This document shows positions 36,681-62,553 of a stretch of 64,000 bases of DNA, in pieces. A program made the translations under genes and the position numbers. The notes beneath the pieces are model-generated. The model was not told the DNA's origin, did not search any database, and was given only the letters and a program-made list of their open reading frames with translations. This stretch comes from Xestospongia bergquistia. Lineage: Eukaryota; Porifera; Demospongiae; Haplosclerida; Petrosiidae. How positions within the stretch are numbered: the stretch's first letter is position 1; each line of letters starts with the position of its first letter. The stretch is taken from positions 377,001-441,000 of the forward strand of contig OZ014425.1 of the NCBI GenBank assembly GCA_963965975.1, given 5' to 3'.

Positions 36681-38307
36681 CTGTATGTGTTAATATTCTA
36701 ATAATATAAAATGTTTTTTCTTTTCTTATGTATTTTGTGTGTAACTTTATACCATTTGTAGTTGACTTTGAGTGCTATATTATGATTAATAGTTCACATA
36801 GTTGGTTACTAAATATGATTATATATACAAGGAAAGATACCATATAATTCTACTATAGTTTTTGATGACAATATTGACCAAGTTATGCAATTAAATAGAT
36901 TTCAATCAAAGAACTAATTAAAAACCAGCACTATTAACGTTATACATTATATTAGTGAGATAGAAAAGTCAATAAATTAAAGAAGGAGGAAAAAATAAAA
37001 CAGACGAGTAGACTATGCTTCCTATTGTTTATGATTCTCATAACGTTACTGGTATTGCCATAGTTTTAACAAGCTAGTTTTGAGTGTAAAATAATGAGTT
37101 AGGTTTTTATCAATTTTTTTCAATGCAGTGTAATTTTCAAAGTGGCTTTGTAAATATTAATTACTCCTAAACCTCAAACTTGAAACATTTGTATTACATT
37201 TAAAAAAGGTGATGTGTGCTGCCTCAAGCGATCCACTGACTCACTGACTTCTACTTAGTAGCCAGGATTCCCTACTATTGCTAGATAGCTGGAATCACTA
37301 CTGCATAATATTTTATAAAAAAATTTGTGTTAGTTTTGTCCGTAATACTATTTGCATATTTTGTATATAATTATATATACCATACATATTCTTGAAATGT
37401 TCTCTATGACAGTCTGAGGTCCACCAGTTCTACTGACAGGTAGTTTCCTAGTCTAAATAAATCAAAATTTATAAAAAAACCTTGTGTGTTGCCCAAACGA
37501 TCCCACCCACTCAGGCTTCCACTTAGGCTCCAGGATTCCCCGCTATTGCTAGCTAGGACCGCCGTCTTCGGCTTGGTAACCATCGTCCGAAGACGAGTAC
37601 CACTATGAATCTCATTAACGATACTTATGAATATGATTACCAATAACGATTGCAGACAAGGGTTACCATTCCCAGCTAGCAACCACAGGGAATCCTGGAT
37701 AGTAAGTAGGAGGCCACATCAGTAATTTAATTTTAAAAAAACAAGACTATTAAAACTGTTCCTTCTGAAGTGTTGATAATAAAGTAAATTGGTTGGTTGG
37801 CCGACAAACAACTGCTTCTAACATCCAAATATAATTTTAGCACAAAATGGCAGATGATGTGAGTCAAAGAACAAGTATTACCTTCAATTAATATGTTATT
37901 AACCTGTGTTGTTTATAGCTGGTATTAGGTGGTACGTTACATTTAGTAAAATAGCAACATATAGATCACATTATTTAGTTTGATCTTATCTCTTAACATG
38001 TTGTTTTAATAGCCATAATGAGTGAGTATTGGAGTAAGAAGATGGATAACATTAGGAGAAGGTGAACAACCAGATTTCTTACTCCACTATGTGGTTACAT
38101 AAATTTGCTCTATTATGTAAACAGAACTCTAGATATGGTAAATAATTATTGCATTAATTTTATTTGATAAAGTCAGTGTAACATATAATTCTTAAAAAAC
38201 TCAATAGTGATTTGTAGATATATTTATAAAAGCACTCAACCTATAATGTATTTGTATTATAACTATTAATAATCACATCATCTAGTCTCATTCTAATACC
38301 TTCAGTT
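36681..38307. other. Intergenic region with a MITE-like element and no supported gene
   Basis: About 1.6 kb between convergent genes. It holds the 3' UTR of the membrane paralogue, a repeat cluster at 37220-37720, and a possible three-exon minigene near 37846-38061 (ATGGCAGATGAT then short exons) that encodes only about 25 residues and is not supported. Confidence 0.45.
37220..37720. mobile_element. MITE-like element or nested repeat with inverted ends
   Basis: The segment around 37245-37295 (cttagtagccaggattccct, then actattgctagatagct) recurs in direct orientation at 37510-37558 (cttaggctccaggattcccc, then gctattgctagctagg). It recurs in inverted orientation at 37672-37715 (cagctagcaaccacagggaa, then tcctggatagtaagtaggagg). 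A strong hairpin cgtcttcgg...ccgaagacg lies between them at 37563-37595. Inverted ends without coding capacity suggest a non-autonomous DNA transposon. Target-site duplications were not identified. Confidence 0.5.
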
Positions 38308-39887
38308 CTAGTTACGACGAGAAGAACGACCACGACGGAAGGACTTGGTATGCTCATATCTCCATTCCATCTCCTCTAAGATTTTTGGAGAATATTTAAC
38401 AACCATCTGGATTTTACCTAAATAACAAATAAAATAAATATTGTTATATATACTGCGCTAAGTTCTTGCCCTGGGCATTCTTTAACAAATCAACAGCCCT
38501 AGAATGTTCAGCATCTTCAAGATTCTAGAAAGAACATGCTCTCATATTATAGTAAACAGTAGACTATCATATTAACCTCTCCATTAACGGACATAATTTG
38601 ATCTCCTCTTCTCAACTGCCCTTGTCTATGAGAGAGCAGTAAACTGATCATACAATAAGATAGACTAACCTGTCAGCATAACCTCCAGGAATGATACGAG
38701 AGATATAAATTGGACACTTTTGTTCTCGACCTCCCATCACATTAAAACCAAAGCCTTCAGCAGTCTTCTCTAATTCAATAAGTCGAGGATGACCTTGTCC
38801 TTCACTGGCTGCAAAAGCAGCTACAGTAGCCTGGAGAGAGAGAGAGAGAGAGAGAGGAGGGGAAAAAAATTCCAATCAAAGTAGTAGGATGAGTATCTAG
38901 GAATTCAGTTACATGTCAAAAGATCAACACAGATGTTGTTGGTTTACAAGTACCTATGTGACCAGATGCAGGAATGTCATGTACCTCCCGTGGCATACCA
39001 CAAATAACAATTTTCTAATATTTTGATATCTCTATATTCTTATTTTTGACATAATTAACATGTAGCATGTTACATAATAGATATCCATGAAGTGTACCAG
39101 TAACTAGAAGAGATACCTTGGCTGTTGCTTCAGCTCGAACTTCAGGACTTCCTTTAACATCAACAGTTTGATACATATGTTCGTAAACCTAATTATAATG
39201 GATTAACAAGGGGCACACTCAATTACTAATAGTATATATTAGATTAATAAACTAGTTAATTAAGTAATTTAGTAATTAAAGTTTATATTACAGGGGTACC
39301 TCTTTAACTTGTCGAAAGAAGGAACTAATTAGCACTTGACGAAGTTGTCCCATCTGTTCTTTTGGTAGGGAACTTTCATTTTCTATAGGAAAGTTATGTA
39401 CTCATTATATGACTCAGTAATATAGGCACTTACTTTCTAGTAATATACCAAGTAATTCAATAATTCTGTCAATATCTGTAACAATAATATAGCAATTTAT
39501 CATAATTATAAGATTTATAAAAAAGTGGGTGGAGTTTTATTGACTTGTACTAAATTATAATCTAATTTATCTGAGAGTCTCTCTCTCATGACACACGAAT
39601 AAATCTTACCTTTATCAAGTTCTAATGGCGGAGGTGGTGTTGTAGTCTTTATTGTAGATGTTATTTGGTCCTCAGCAACTGTAGCCATCTCTAACACAAC
39701 ACGGTAAACTAAAAAATGTCAAGAATGTATCCGTATACTTACGGTAATTGCTAATAACTTCCCGTATACTTGGGTCACCTCCTCCCTCCTTGTTCTTAGA
39801 GGAAGAAGCTTGCATTAAACAAGTTAGTTCTGCTCCTTGACGTGTGTTGCTCCTAGAAATCCTATCTAGCGCTAAGGATAAGCTCAA
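38308..39887 (-). CDS. LIN7: LIN7 scaffold protein (L27 and PDZ domains)
   Basis: Minus-strand multi-exon gene ending at TAG 38308. After the codon for MATVAEDQ (ATG 39688) come an L27 domain ([33 protein letters not shown]) and the linker [24 protein letters not shown] domain follows ([66 protein letters not shown]) with a short basic tail. LIN7 forms cell-polarity and junction complexes with CASK/MINT or MPP proteins. An upstream exon (about 39743-39887, starting [13 protein letters not shown]) splices in frame through a good donor and acceptor and adds about 66 residues. I therefore set the outer limit at 39887, but translation from 39688 alone would give the usual LIN7 length. CT runs mark a 3' splice site at 38831-38855. 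Confidence 0.9.
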
Positions 39888-40861
39888 ACTCTATTCTTCA
39901 CCAGGTTAATTTGTTATATTCCTCTATATCTGCATGATATTATGAATGATGTTTTTTCTATTATCTTTTATTTATTATTCATGAAATATTAGTTAGCAAT
40001 TAATAGTAGAGATTGCTGCATAGAATATGTTAGTCCATGTACTTCTATAATACAATTAATGTAATGTGCAACCAACAAACAATAAATGATAGTCGTCAAA
40101 CTGGTTATTATAACAAGTTATGTTAGTGATTATGATGTGATGACATGTGTTCAAGCGTCTATCTAATTTACCAGCATATAATTATCATAATACTATGCTA
40201 TATATTGGAGGGGCTATGCTAAGTATTAGCTTTATTTAATATTCATTGATAATTGCCATGGTTACATATTAATGACAAAGAATTATACTTTCAGATAGTA
40301 AGTTGGTTGCATGGTTGCCATGGTGATAGATTAATTTTGTGACTTCATTCCTTTCCTTTTTGAATCAAGTTCAAGTTTTAATATGATTTTGTTTATTTAT
40401 TTTTGTGGCATTATGTCATCAATTGTGGTTGACTTGTAATTAAGTACATGCATATCCTTACATCTACTACAGTTACATTTACTTGTATTACATATAAGGA
40501 AATACATGTATATATGTTTAAGGAGGATAGCTTACGTGGTCCATTAACCCTTGCTACATTTTGTGTAGAGTGTATTTAATTAGGTATGTATTACATGTCC
40601 TTGTGTGGTACATGAGATACATGTGTCAGCCAAGCTCCACCCACTCTCACCTCTATGGTCACACACAGATTGAGTGAATATTTGATATCATCCTTGTGAA
40701 TATTATTATAGATTGTATTACATTCTTCTAATTACAGTAATCTAGTGAACAGGCTATGAATAACTATTAGTACAGTTGCTATGGCAATAGTCCATTTTAT
40801 AATTATTGATTGCTTGTATCCTTTTACAGTATTGTTGACAGCTGCTCCCATCACTAACATA
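39888..40861. other. Head-to-head spacer between LIN7 and the LIM gene
   Basis: About 1 kb, AT-rich, with repeated acatgtat words (40490-40630) and a gccaagctccacccactc segment near 40628. A 3' splice site at 40828 shows that the LIM gene has an upstream non-coding exon in this region. No coding frame is supported. Confidence 0.45.
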
Positions 40862-53695
<12,834 letters not shown>

Positions 53696-54127
53696 TATGC
53701 TTCTCTTCTTTGTTAATTAACTACTTTTAATTAATTAAATAACTAATATAGTATAGTTATTAAGTAGTTATTGTTGTGTGTCATCTTCTTAGCTCAACTT
53801 AATATTTAATTTTTTTGTTTCAGCTTAATATTGCAATTTTGTATCCAGTTAATTTGTCCTAAAATTACTGGAACATGTTGAATTTATTACACATGTATAA
53901 TATAATAAAGTAATATTTCCAGTTTTCTTCATTGGAATTTCTGGTTCAATCTGATTGAACCAGAACTTGCTTATTTTCATAATTGTTACGATGATAATGA
54001 TTGAATTTTTTTTGGAAAAAACAATATAAGGAGCTATTAATATTGAAACTGAAACGGAAAATATGGGATTGATACTACAACATTCATGTATTTATAAAAC
54101 AACTCTTATAGGAGTTGTAAACAGAAA
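53696..54127. other. Convergent 3' spacer, nothing else seen
   Basis: AT-rich 3' UTRs of the LIM gene and the carboxypeptidase gene. It contains a small inverted repeat ggttcaatctgattgaacc (53943-53961). Confidence 0.5.
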
Positions 54128-55420
54128 TTAACCATTGAACGGTTGATTAGCAAGAAAACGTTTCAGCATATCAAGTGCATGTTTAGGTTGATCTTTAGGG
54201 ACCATGTGACCAGCATTTTCAACAGCAAGAAAAGTAAGTGGACCATAATTCTTCACCTCACCAGCTTGAACATTATCAACCATCCAAGGCTCAAATGGAG
54301 CTTGATCAAATTTCGCTTGCCCATCCCATTTTGTAGTATTAGTCCACTCTAAGCCACCAAGATAATTACATATGTAATCTTCTTTTCCACTATAGACTAG
54401 GACACGACGACCATTGTGTAATACATTAGATACAGCACTTTGAAACTCTTGAATCCAATCACCAATTAGAAATATCTCTACAGCACGGTTACATTGTGTC
54501 CACGAATGATCACCCACCCCTAAATCAGCACGAACATCACTGCGGCTAAGAAATTTTGTAAGGGGACCAAAATCATAGCAAAGAGGAGGTACTTTACATG
54601 GAATACGGATATCATATGGATTAATACTACGACCAATATGAATCTCAGCAGCTTCTAAGACAAATAACTCAATAATTTGACATGCTTCAAATGCAAATAT
54701 CCAACCATGTGCATCTAGCAACAACTTACAAGCATCATACAAGTCATTAGCATCAGATAGAACAGTTGCATTGATAAGATTGTTAGCATAAGCATACTGA
54801 GCATAAGCCTTGTATTGAATGTAAGGATCTACCCAGCCATTGCCTATACCAATTCCTTTTAAGTTCTGTGCATATATTGAGTTACTTTGTACAATAGTAC
54901 TACCAATAGCTGGGACATAATGACCAGCATAGCTTTCCCCAATAACATATAAATCATGATGAGAGTACTGCGGGTATTTGGCATAAAATTCAAGCATGAA
55001 ATCCCAAAATGCCATGGAAATTTCTTTTTCATTGGTATCATATTTCAATGGGTTACTGACGTAAGAGAACCCTGTCCCAGCTGGTTGATCAACATAGAGT
55101 AGATTAGCAAACTGGTTCCAACCATATGGATTATATACAGGTGTTGTAGTCGTGTTCATTAAAAATGGACCATTTTCTCCAAACAAAGCAAGAAGACTGG
55201 AACATCCAGGACCTCCTGTAAGCCACACAACTAAAGGATCAGTCAAAGGATTGGATCTACTTTCAAAAAACCAATAAAAGTAATAGACGCCATGGCTTTC
55301 GTTAAGATCCATATAGCCTTTGTACTGGGTGACATTGTCGGGCCACGGATAGCCTGCACCCTCAGAGAAAGGAGAACAAATTACCAGGAGAAGAGAAAGA
55401 CCAGCAAAACCGACAATCAT
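54128..55420 (-). CDS. Serine carboxypeptidase, carboxypeptidase Y type (peptidase family S10)
   Basis: Single uninterrupted frame of 430 aa. A hydrophobic N-terminus (about residues 1-20) is a signal peptide. Hallmarks are [10 protein letters not shown] (66-75), [11 protein letters not shown] (110-120), the nucleophile in [10 protein letters not shown] (Ser163), Asp348 in [10 protein letters not shown] and His405 in [26 protein letters not shown] and [11 protein letters not shown] give a closer fit to the CPY type than to the animal cathepsin A type. It would remove C-terminal residues in the lysosome, vacuole or outside the cell. The lack of introns among intron-rich neighbours is notable. 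Start codon is 135 bp from NCAPH2 on the other strand. Confidence 0.95.
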   Translation of the reverse strand: MIVGFAGLSLLLVICSPFSEGAGYPWPDNVTQYKGYMDLNESHGVYYFYWFFESRSNPLTDPLVVWLTGGPGCSSLLALFGENGPFLMNTTTTPVYNPYGWNQFANLLYVDQPAGTGFSYVSNPLKYDTNEKEISMAFWDFMLEFYAKYPQYSHHDLYVIGESYAGHYVPAIGSTIVQSNSIYAQNLKGIGIGNGWVDPYIQYKAYAQYAYANNLINATVLSDANDLYDACKLLLDAHGWIFAFEACQIIELFVLEAAEIHIGRSINPYDIRIPCKVPPLCYDFGPLTKFLSRSDVRADLGVGDHSWTQCNRAVEIFLIGDWIQEFQSAVSNVLHNGRRVLVYSGKEDYICNYLGGLEWTNTTKWDGQAKFDQAPFEPWMVDNVQAGEVKNYGPLTFLAVENAGHMVPKDQPKHALDMLKRFLANQPFNG

Positions 55421-55555
55421 CTCTTTATGCTGAGTTGACTTCTATTGATTTGACTGACCATGTGACATGCCACACCCATTACAGGCACACCCCCTTGGCG
55501 GGAACTTACTAACAAATCGACAGTTCCTATCCATTTTAGATCAATTGAGGTCATT
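55421..55555. promoter_or_regulatory. Head-to-head promoter interval (carboxypeptidase / NCAPH2)
   Basis: 135 bp between opposed start codons. It includes gccacacccattac and cacacccccttggcggg (about 55470-55501), i.e. CACCC and GC-rich boxes. No TATA seen. Inferred bidirectional promoter. Confidence 0.5.
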
Positions 55556-58500
55556 ATGGAGAGAGAAGGAGGTGATTTGCAGACCAGGTTTGCTCATCTT
55601 TTACAACCAATTCGAGATCTCGCCAAAAACTGGGACATTGACGTCGCAACACTACTTGAAGAATACCTAGCTGAAGTCAGTGAATGAACTATAGTCCAAT
55701 TTAGTTAATTAGTACTGGATAATAGGGTTATACTCTTTTAATCTTGTAGTTGGAACATGTTACAATAGCTTTTGATGGAGGAGGGATTACATCAATGAAC
55801 TTTGCAGAGGCTGCTCTTCTAATACAGGGATCTGCCTGTGTCTATAGTCGTAAAGTGGAATACCTATATGCTTTGGTTTATCAAACATTAGATCTTATTG
55901 CTAGTAAAAAGTGAGACAACAACCTGTGCAAGTTATGATTGGAAAGTAATTTATTCTCTCCTTTAATTAGAAAACTTGCACAATCATCGTCAGTTGATGA
56001 GCAAGGCAGAGATACTGATGCCACATTTACTCAAAGAAAAGATAAAGATGATCAAGTATTACTAAATATCTTATCTTACTTACTCTTCTTTAGTTTTTAA
56101 CATTAGATGATATATGTGAAGCTAATAATATTGCAATGACTAAAAAAACACCTAATGTCTCCTCTGTTAAGGTACAGACATTGTTTTATAAATTGGTAGA
56201 GTAATGGCCTCTTTTACTTTAGTCTGTGAACAGTACTATTATACCACGCACACCTATGTCGCTAATACCATTACATGACTCTGAGAAACTCACTAGTACT
56301 CCATTGTACAGGTATTATTTACAACATTACATTAAAACTACATTACAATATTACATTAAAACTACATTACAATATTACATTAAAACTATATTACAACGTT
56401 ACATTAAAACTATATTACAACGTTACATTAAAACTACATTACAACCTTACAATGAAACATTATGACATTACTTTAAAATACAATATTACATCACAACCTT
56501 ACAATGAAACATTACGACATTACTTTAAAATGCAATATTACATTAAAACTACATCACAACCTTACAATGAAACATAATGACATTACTTTAAAATGCAATA
56601 TTACATTAAAACTACATTACAGTATTACATTAAAACTACATCACAACCTTACAATGAAACATTATGACATTACTTTAAAATACAATATAACGTTAAAACT
56701 GCATTACAACATTACAACCTTTAAAATACAACCTTACTTAAAACATTACCACATTACATTAAAACTACATAACAATTACAGTATAACATACCATACTACA
56801 TAATATATTGTACATTATGATGTTACAAAGATAATAGGTGGTTTGTTAATGACTCATTTATTTTATTTCTATGTAGTCGTACCAATGAACTACTTGGTGA
56901 TAAAATGGACTTTAAGGTATGCATAATTTAAAGCAATAAAAGATACAATTTCTTTAGATAAATTCAAGTACTCTTCACAAATCAGGAGCATTACTGTTAG
57001 AACTTATGGATCATTTTATGCCAGAGCGACAGATAGGTTACCATAGTAACCAGGAATTCCATGGTAACCAGTTAACAGTTTGTCTAGAACCAGTTCTAGA
57101 CCAGAAAGAAGAAGAGGAATGTGTGGCACCTATGGAAGGTTAGTTACTGACAGCTTGGAGATGTTGCATTATAGAAATGTTGTAGTGAGTGGCAATGAAG
57201 ATATGGGTTGCCATGGCAACTCTACCATTGTTCCGCCAGTTGATCTTTCACCTGATAAGAAAGATGAGGTAATGTTTTCATGTGCTTAGTTGATAAATAG
57301 GTTTGTAGAATATACGTTCAAGACTCCGTCCACGAGTGAGATTAAAAGAGGATCAAAAGAAAAGAGCTGGTCCTAGTGGGTGGAGAAAACTAGACCCACA
57401 TGAACCATCAAAGATTGAAAACAAACCATTTAGAAAAGGTATTGTATTATTATTAGTTGTTGTTGTATTATTGTATTATCAGGCTCCACCCAACAATTGC
57501 CTCAGAGTTTACAAACTAAGAAAAGTAGAAAAAGAAAGACTAGCAGCTGTTCTGATACTTCTCTTTCCTCTCCTCAGACTCTATCAAATTTTTTGTTTCA
57601 TGCTTGTAAGATAAGACTTGTTCCTTCCACAAATCTCTTTCACACTCTCTCTAGTTTATTCATATTCATCACTGTTTTCTAAAAATCCTCTGAAGTTTCC
57701 AAGTACAGCAGGTAGTAGTAGTAATAATGATAAACACACATTGTATATTAATGCTAATTGTATAGAATTTGAAGCACAATATTGGACAGAACAAAAGAGA
57801 CGAAAATATCAAAATAATCGACTTTTGGTAAGTCTAAAAATCTGCATTTATACAATATGTTCCATATTTATATCCCATGTAATATACATGTATACAATAT
57901 ATTATGTAACATGTATACAATATATTATGTTATATGTACACAATATACATGTAACATGTATACAATATACATGTAACATGTACACAATATACATGTTACA
58001 TGTACACAATATACATGTTGATGTGTTATATGATTATGATCTTTGTAGGCTCGTGTAAGAAGAGTGAATCAAGAATTAGCTTTGGAAGAGAAACTAGAAG
58101 AAGAAATAGAAGATGATGAATCTTTTAAACCACTTCTAGGTACCTTGGTAGTAGTTTTAATATAATAATTATAATGGTTTATTAGGGGAGATAGAGCCTG
58201 TTGAGGATCATCAGAACCAGTTGGAAGGAGCTTTTGCTCTCTTAGAACAATCAGAACCACATGCTATGGACTTTCAAGGGGCAGAGCCAATGGGTACAAT
58301 GCCTAACTATTATGATGACTAGTTATAATAAGTTATTATTATCTTTTTAGCTTTAGATAATTCGGGTGATGTGTCAGTTGACTCTACCCATAACGGTTTT
58401 CCTATTGTTCAAAGCTATGAAGACTTGGTCCGCCATTATGTGGAGTCTACATTAACAGCTGCTGTGACTTATGCTCAAGAGACAGAATTATCACGTCGAG

Positions 58501-59337
58501 TGAGAGAATGGGAAGAAAGAATTAAGCCACGTCTACTAACTGAGGTGGGTATATCTTTTAAAAACATCTCTTTAATATTTTATAAAAGGAACAAAACTCT
58601 GCTTTTAATATTCATGATTATGGAGGACTAATTGTGGAATCACTTTCTGAAGTACAGCAAACAGGTACATGTAATATGTTACTATTAATAGAACAACACA
58701 TGTTAATAGCATGTACTGTATTTGTAACATGTGCTATTTATAGAAGAATGCCATTGTCGTAGTATACTGTTTTGATATCATACTATTATTAGTGTATACT
58801 ATTATTAGCCATTACTTCATTACTATTATTAGTAGTGTATACTATTATTAGTCATTACTCCATTACTATTATTAGTAGTGTATACTATTATTAGCCATTA
58901 CTTCATTACTATTATTAGTAGTGTATACTATTATTAGTCATTACTCCATTACAGGAAAAGATATTGTCTCATTTTATGATATGGTACAAGGAAAAGACAC
59001 ATCAGAGATTTGTCGTATGTTTGCTGCCTCATTACAACTGGTACATATCCTTTGTTTTAATTCTTCCTTATCTTTTATTATTATTATTAAGGCCAATGAT
59101 CATAATATCGAGATCAGTTCTATAGACGAGAGTGAATGTAATGTTGATACAATGGGATTAAAACTTGTCTCATCACAATTACCACATTACATTTTTGCCA
59201 ATTTCAGAGCACCTTCTCTGAAGAGTCCTCCAGGACTAAAATCTTCTGTAGAATCAAATGAGGAAAGTAGACATAATCGTAAGAGGACACAGTCACCAAC
59301 CGAGAAAACATCAAAGGGCAAAAAAAGGAAAAGATAA
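55556..59337 (+). CDS. NCAPH2: Condensin-2 complex subunit H2
   Basis: Seventeen exons join in frame (2064 nt, 687 aa). The N-terminal kleisin-like domain reads [53 protein letters not shown]. The middle carries [20 protein letters not shown] and [17 protein letters not shown]. The C-terminal domain has [59 protein letters not shown] and a Lys/Arg tail. All match NCAPH2, the kleisin of condensin II, which bridges SMC2 and SMC4 in chromosome compaction. Introns carry several tandem repeats (56310-56800, 57880-58015, 58780-58955). The 3' end is tail-to-tail with LMF2, 128 bp apart. Confidence 0.95.
56310..56800. repeat. acattacattaaaact-type tandem repeat in an NCAPH2 intron
   Basis: Short units (acattaaaactacattacaa and variants with accttacaatgaaacattatg) fill the 565-bp intron between exons 5 and 6. 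Overlapping open frames here are artefacts of the repeat. Confidence 0.85.
58780..58955. repeat. Tandem repeat of about 60 bp in an NCAPH2 intron
   Basis: Units of tagtgtatactattattagc followed by cattacttcattactatta repeat about three times up to the 3' splice site of exon 16. Confidence 0.85.
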
Positions 59338-59465
59338 CGTTTTGCAAAAGCAAAAATCATATTTTCATAAATTTTTGCTACATATTTTTGTCACACATTA
59401 CCATAGCAACTTATTATCTTTGAATATTCCACGAAAAAGAAAAGGAAAAAAATCAAATTCAATGT

Positions 59466-62400
59466 TCAATTTTTAGAATTTTTATTTCGTTTACCAGGTG
59501 GGTTTTTCTTGTTGTTGTCTCCGCCTTCTTTTTGTGTTTTGGTAGTTGTTGTTACAGGTTCTTGTGGTAACTTAACTTGACTACGAACCTTCTTAATTTT
59601 AACTGTTTTGTTGCCAAATAGATTAGACAACAAGACCAAAGTAAGTTGTAGTATTGTTGCCGTAGTAACAATAGCCATTAGGAGTTCAGTTGGAGGTAGA
59701 AGACGAGAGTATGGTCTTAACTGATCAATAACAGTACACACATAGGGAATGTTGCATTGGGAAATTGGCTATAGTAAATACAGACACACAAGTGATCAAA
59801 TTGACGCGCACACACACACATATGGTAAATTTACTTACAATTTCCTCAAGTTTCATTTGTTTCAGATAATCTCTTAAACCAACATGATCAAGAGAAAGAG
59901 AAAAGAGATAATCTTTTTGAAACTCCCTCTTCCACCATGGACCAGTTTGGTTCCAGCTGTTATAATATATTACACAATAGATCATTACTGTCTATACACT
60001 TGACTTACACAGACTGAGATATGTCATATTTTGTGTAATGATATTGGAACAGCTTCACTCTAATTAGATGAGGTGGCTTCTCAAAAGGAGGTGGAGCCAT
60101 TAACTCTAACACTAAAACACAACACAATATATTATAGAGACATAACAATATAGTCTTACCTTCTCTTTGACCTAGAAGTAATCGAAACACAAGATTAACC
60201 AACCAAGGATTGTATTCATAACTACCAAGAGCAGCAAACCACATTTGCCAGTCTAATCTTGGTTGATGAGGAGCTAAGAGAGGAAAGTAATAGTTGAAGG
60301 GTCAAAGGACACTAACCAACAAGTGGGAGTGGTTTATCGGGATGTCCTGGTTTGTATAAGAACTCATATTCCTATAAACTAATCACATGTTTTGCAAATA
60401 CATTATAAAACTGACCAGCCAAGGGCCATTCTCATGATTAGCTCCTTCAATAACAAGCTCAGGACGACCTCCAACACCAGTCATTCTAGAGAGAGAGAGA
60501 GAGAGAGAATCACTTAGCAAATAGAGAATGCAATTTACCTTCTAAACAGACCATATGGACTAACAAACTGCAGTGGTTGTATTGTATCATGAACATCATA
60601 TATCTCCTGTGGTAACTGTTGTTGGAAGGATTTATCAAGATAACCAAGAGGTACCTAGAGAGAGAGAGAGAAAAGGGAAAGAAGTTGGTGACAAAGTCCA
60701 TTGCTTACCAATGAGATTGAAAACATAACAATAATGGCACTACCCATTATACAAGTTTGAATAAAAGACCACATCCTATCAAATGTTCCTTGCTTTGACA
60801 AAGAACTGTTAATGATATTATGTAACAATTTTAATCTATTGTTCTCATGGACCTACTCCCATATTGCATACAATAGCTCTAATAACAAAGAGGCTCCACC
60901 CATTACTGCAGCTGTCATAACGAGATAATGTAGTGCCATATTAAATTCTTCTTCTGAAAATGCTAGAGAGAGAGAGAGAGAGCAATAAGTGATGTATTGA
61001 AAAAAATCATAATTTATACCTATTTTAGAAAAAACTTCATAATTTTTCAAGTCTACTCTGATATCAAATAAATAGACAGTCACACCCACTGACACACCCA
61101 CAACTGATAAGAATATAATGAAACGAAGGAGAGAGTGGAACAATGGGCCACATTTACGTCCAAAAATATAATGAAACACTTTTTGAGTCCAATCTTTAGG
61201 AACTAAGGAGTTAAATATAACATCTACATTAAGTAAATGCGAGGATTACCTCTTTTCTTTTTCCAAAAAGGGGTGGAGTCAAGGTCAGAGTCATCCAGTA
61301 GAGATAAACAGAGTGCCATAGTGAGTAAGTTAAAAAAATTGTAATTACCAGTTGCTATGATACAAACTTGAAAAAAGATCTAAAAATAGAAAGAAAATTA
61401 AAACAAAATGTTCTTTAGTTATACCTGATTACAGAAAGCATACAATCTAAGCGATCGAAATGGAAGAAAAAAGAAAAATGGCACAAGTATTTCAATGTAA
61501 TATGTTCCCACGACACTTAGACTCTGAAACCATTCAGGTAATTGATGAGCATACCAGGCAAGGGGAGTAGGGATACATTGAGATTCATAATGCCAATTAA
61601 GGGCAGTCAACCCCCACCTATCAGAAAAGAAAACAGAGACATTAGTTATATTATCCACTTGTATAATACCATGTTGGACATTGTGATGTTAGCTTGACCA
61701 CACCTGATGCAAACATCAAACGAAATAGTAACCATCGTACTAACCAAAAAGATGAACTGTCATGAGTTTGAGATGAAGGTCTAAAGAGAGAGAGAGAGAG
61801 AGAGGTCAGGGAGAGAAAGAGAAAGGATGATACAAATTCTACCTTTTCCAAAACATCAAATTAAGAGGTGCCACTAATACTGTCAATATGCCCGTTTCCA
61901 ATAGCAACGAGTCCCTGTACAGAACGTTACACATATCATGCAAACAATGGTTCCAACTCACCACTGGAAATATAAAAACGTTTGTCCAACCTAAAATAGT
62001 TTGAAGATCACATGATGATCACATGACTACACTATACCTTATGCAATGATAAATACAAAGCCCAAAGAATCAAGAAAACAAATGAACATCTCATAATTTG
62101 AAATGTCATGACAAGAAAGCTTAGCAACGCCCCCACAATACAGCATAGCTCCATCATGTATTCAGGTGAAAGCCCCAGGTAATTAGAGTATAATAAAACA
62201 GATGGAAAAGAGTATAAAGATTGTAGATGTTCATTAATAGTGCGGTTCTCTACTACCAAGTAGATTATGTTGAGTTAGAAGAAGACATATAATATAACTA
62301 CCTTTTTGTTTTGAGATAACATTGTAAACTGGTAATAATCCAGTTGGGCCATATAAACCTGGGTATGGAAAATTACATAGTTATGGTCTCATGCTCATAA

Positions 62401-62553
62401 CTGTGGATTGGGAATGAAATACGTTATCTCCACAAACTACACCTCCATTTTACCTGGTATCTGCACATAAAGAGATACAAATGCAATCATATAAATGGTC
62501 CCAATAGACCAAAGATAGAACTGTCTGGTGTCTTGAATGTATCTGGATCGCAT
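59466..62553 (-). CDS. LMF2: Lipase maturation factor 2
   Basis: Minus-strand multi-exon gene from ATG 62553 ([15 protein letters not shown]...[12 protein letters not shown], then GPTGLLPVY) to TGA 59466. Motifs follow the LMF order: [81 protein letters not shown], then [48 protein letters not shown] and a Lys-rich tail. Many membrane spans are visible. The family is ER-resident and supports folding of secreted lipases (shown for LMF1; LMF2 role less clear). Five introns end in long CT runs. Closer to LMF2 than LMF1 by the N-terminal FAFASLYTQIPG-like segment. Confidence 0.93.

Noticed and set aside
37846-38061. Three-exon minigene starting ATGGCAGATGAT
   Set aside because: Plausible splice sites, but only about 25 residues result and no similarity is recognised; too little to support as a gene.
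56226-56803. Overlapping frames of 79-100 codons in an NCAPH2 intron
   Set aside because: They translate a simple acattaaaact tandem repeat in several frames and lie inside a well-defined intron.
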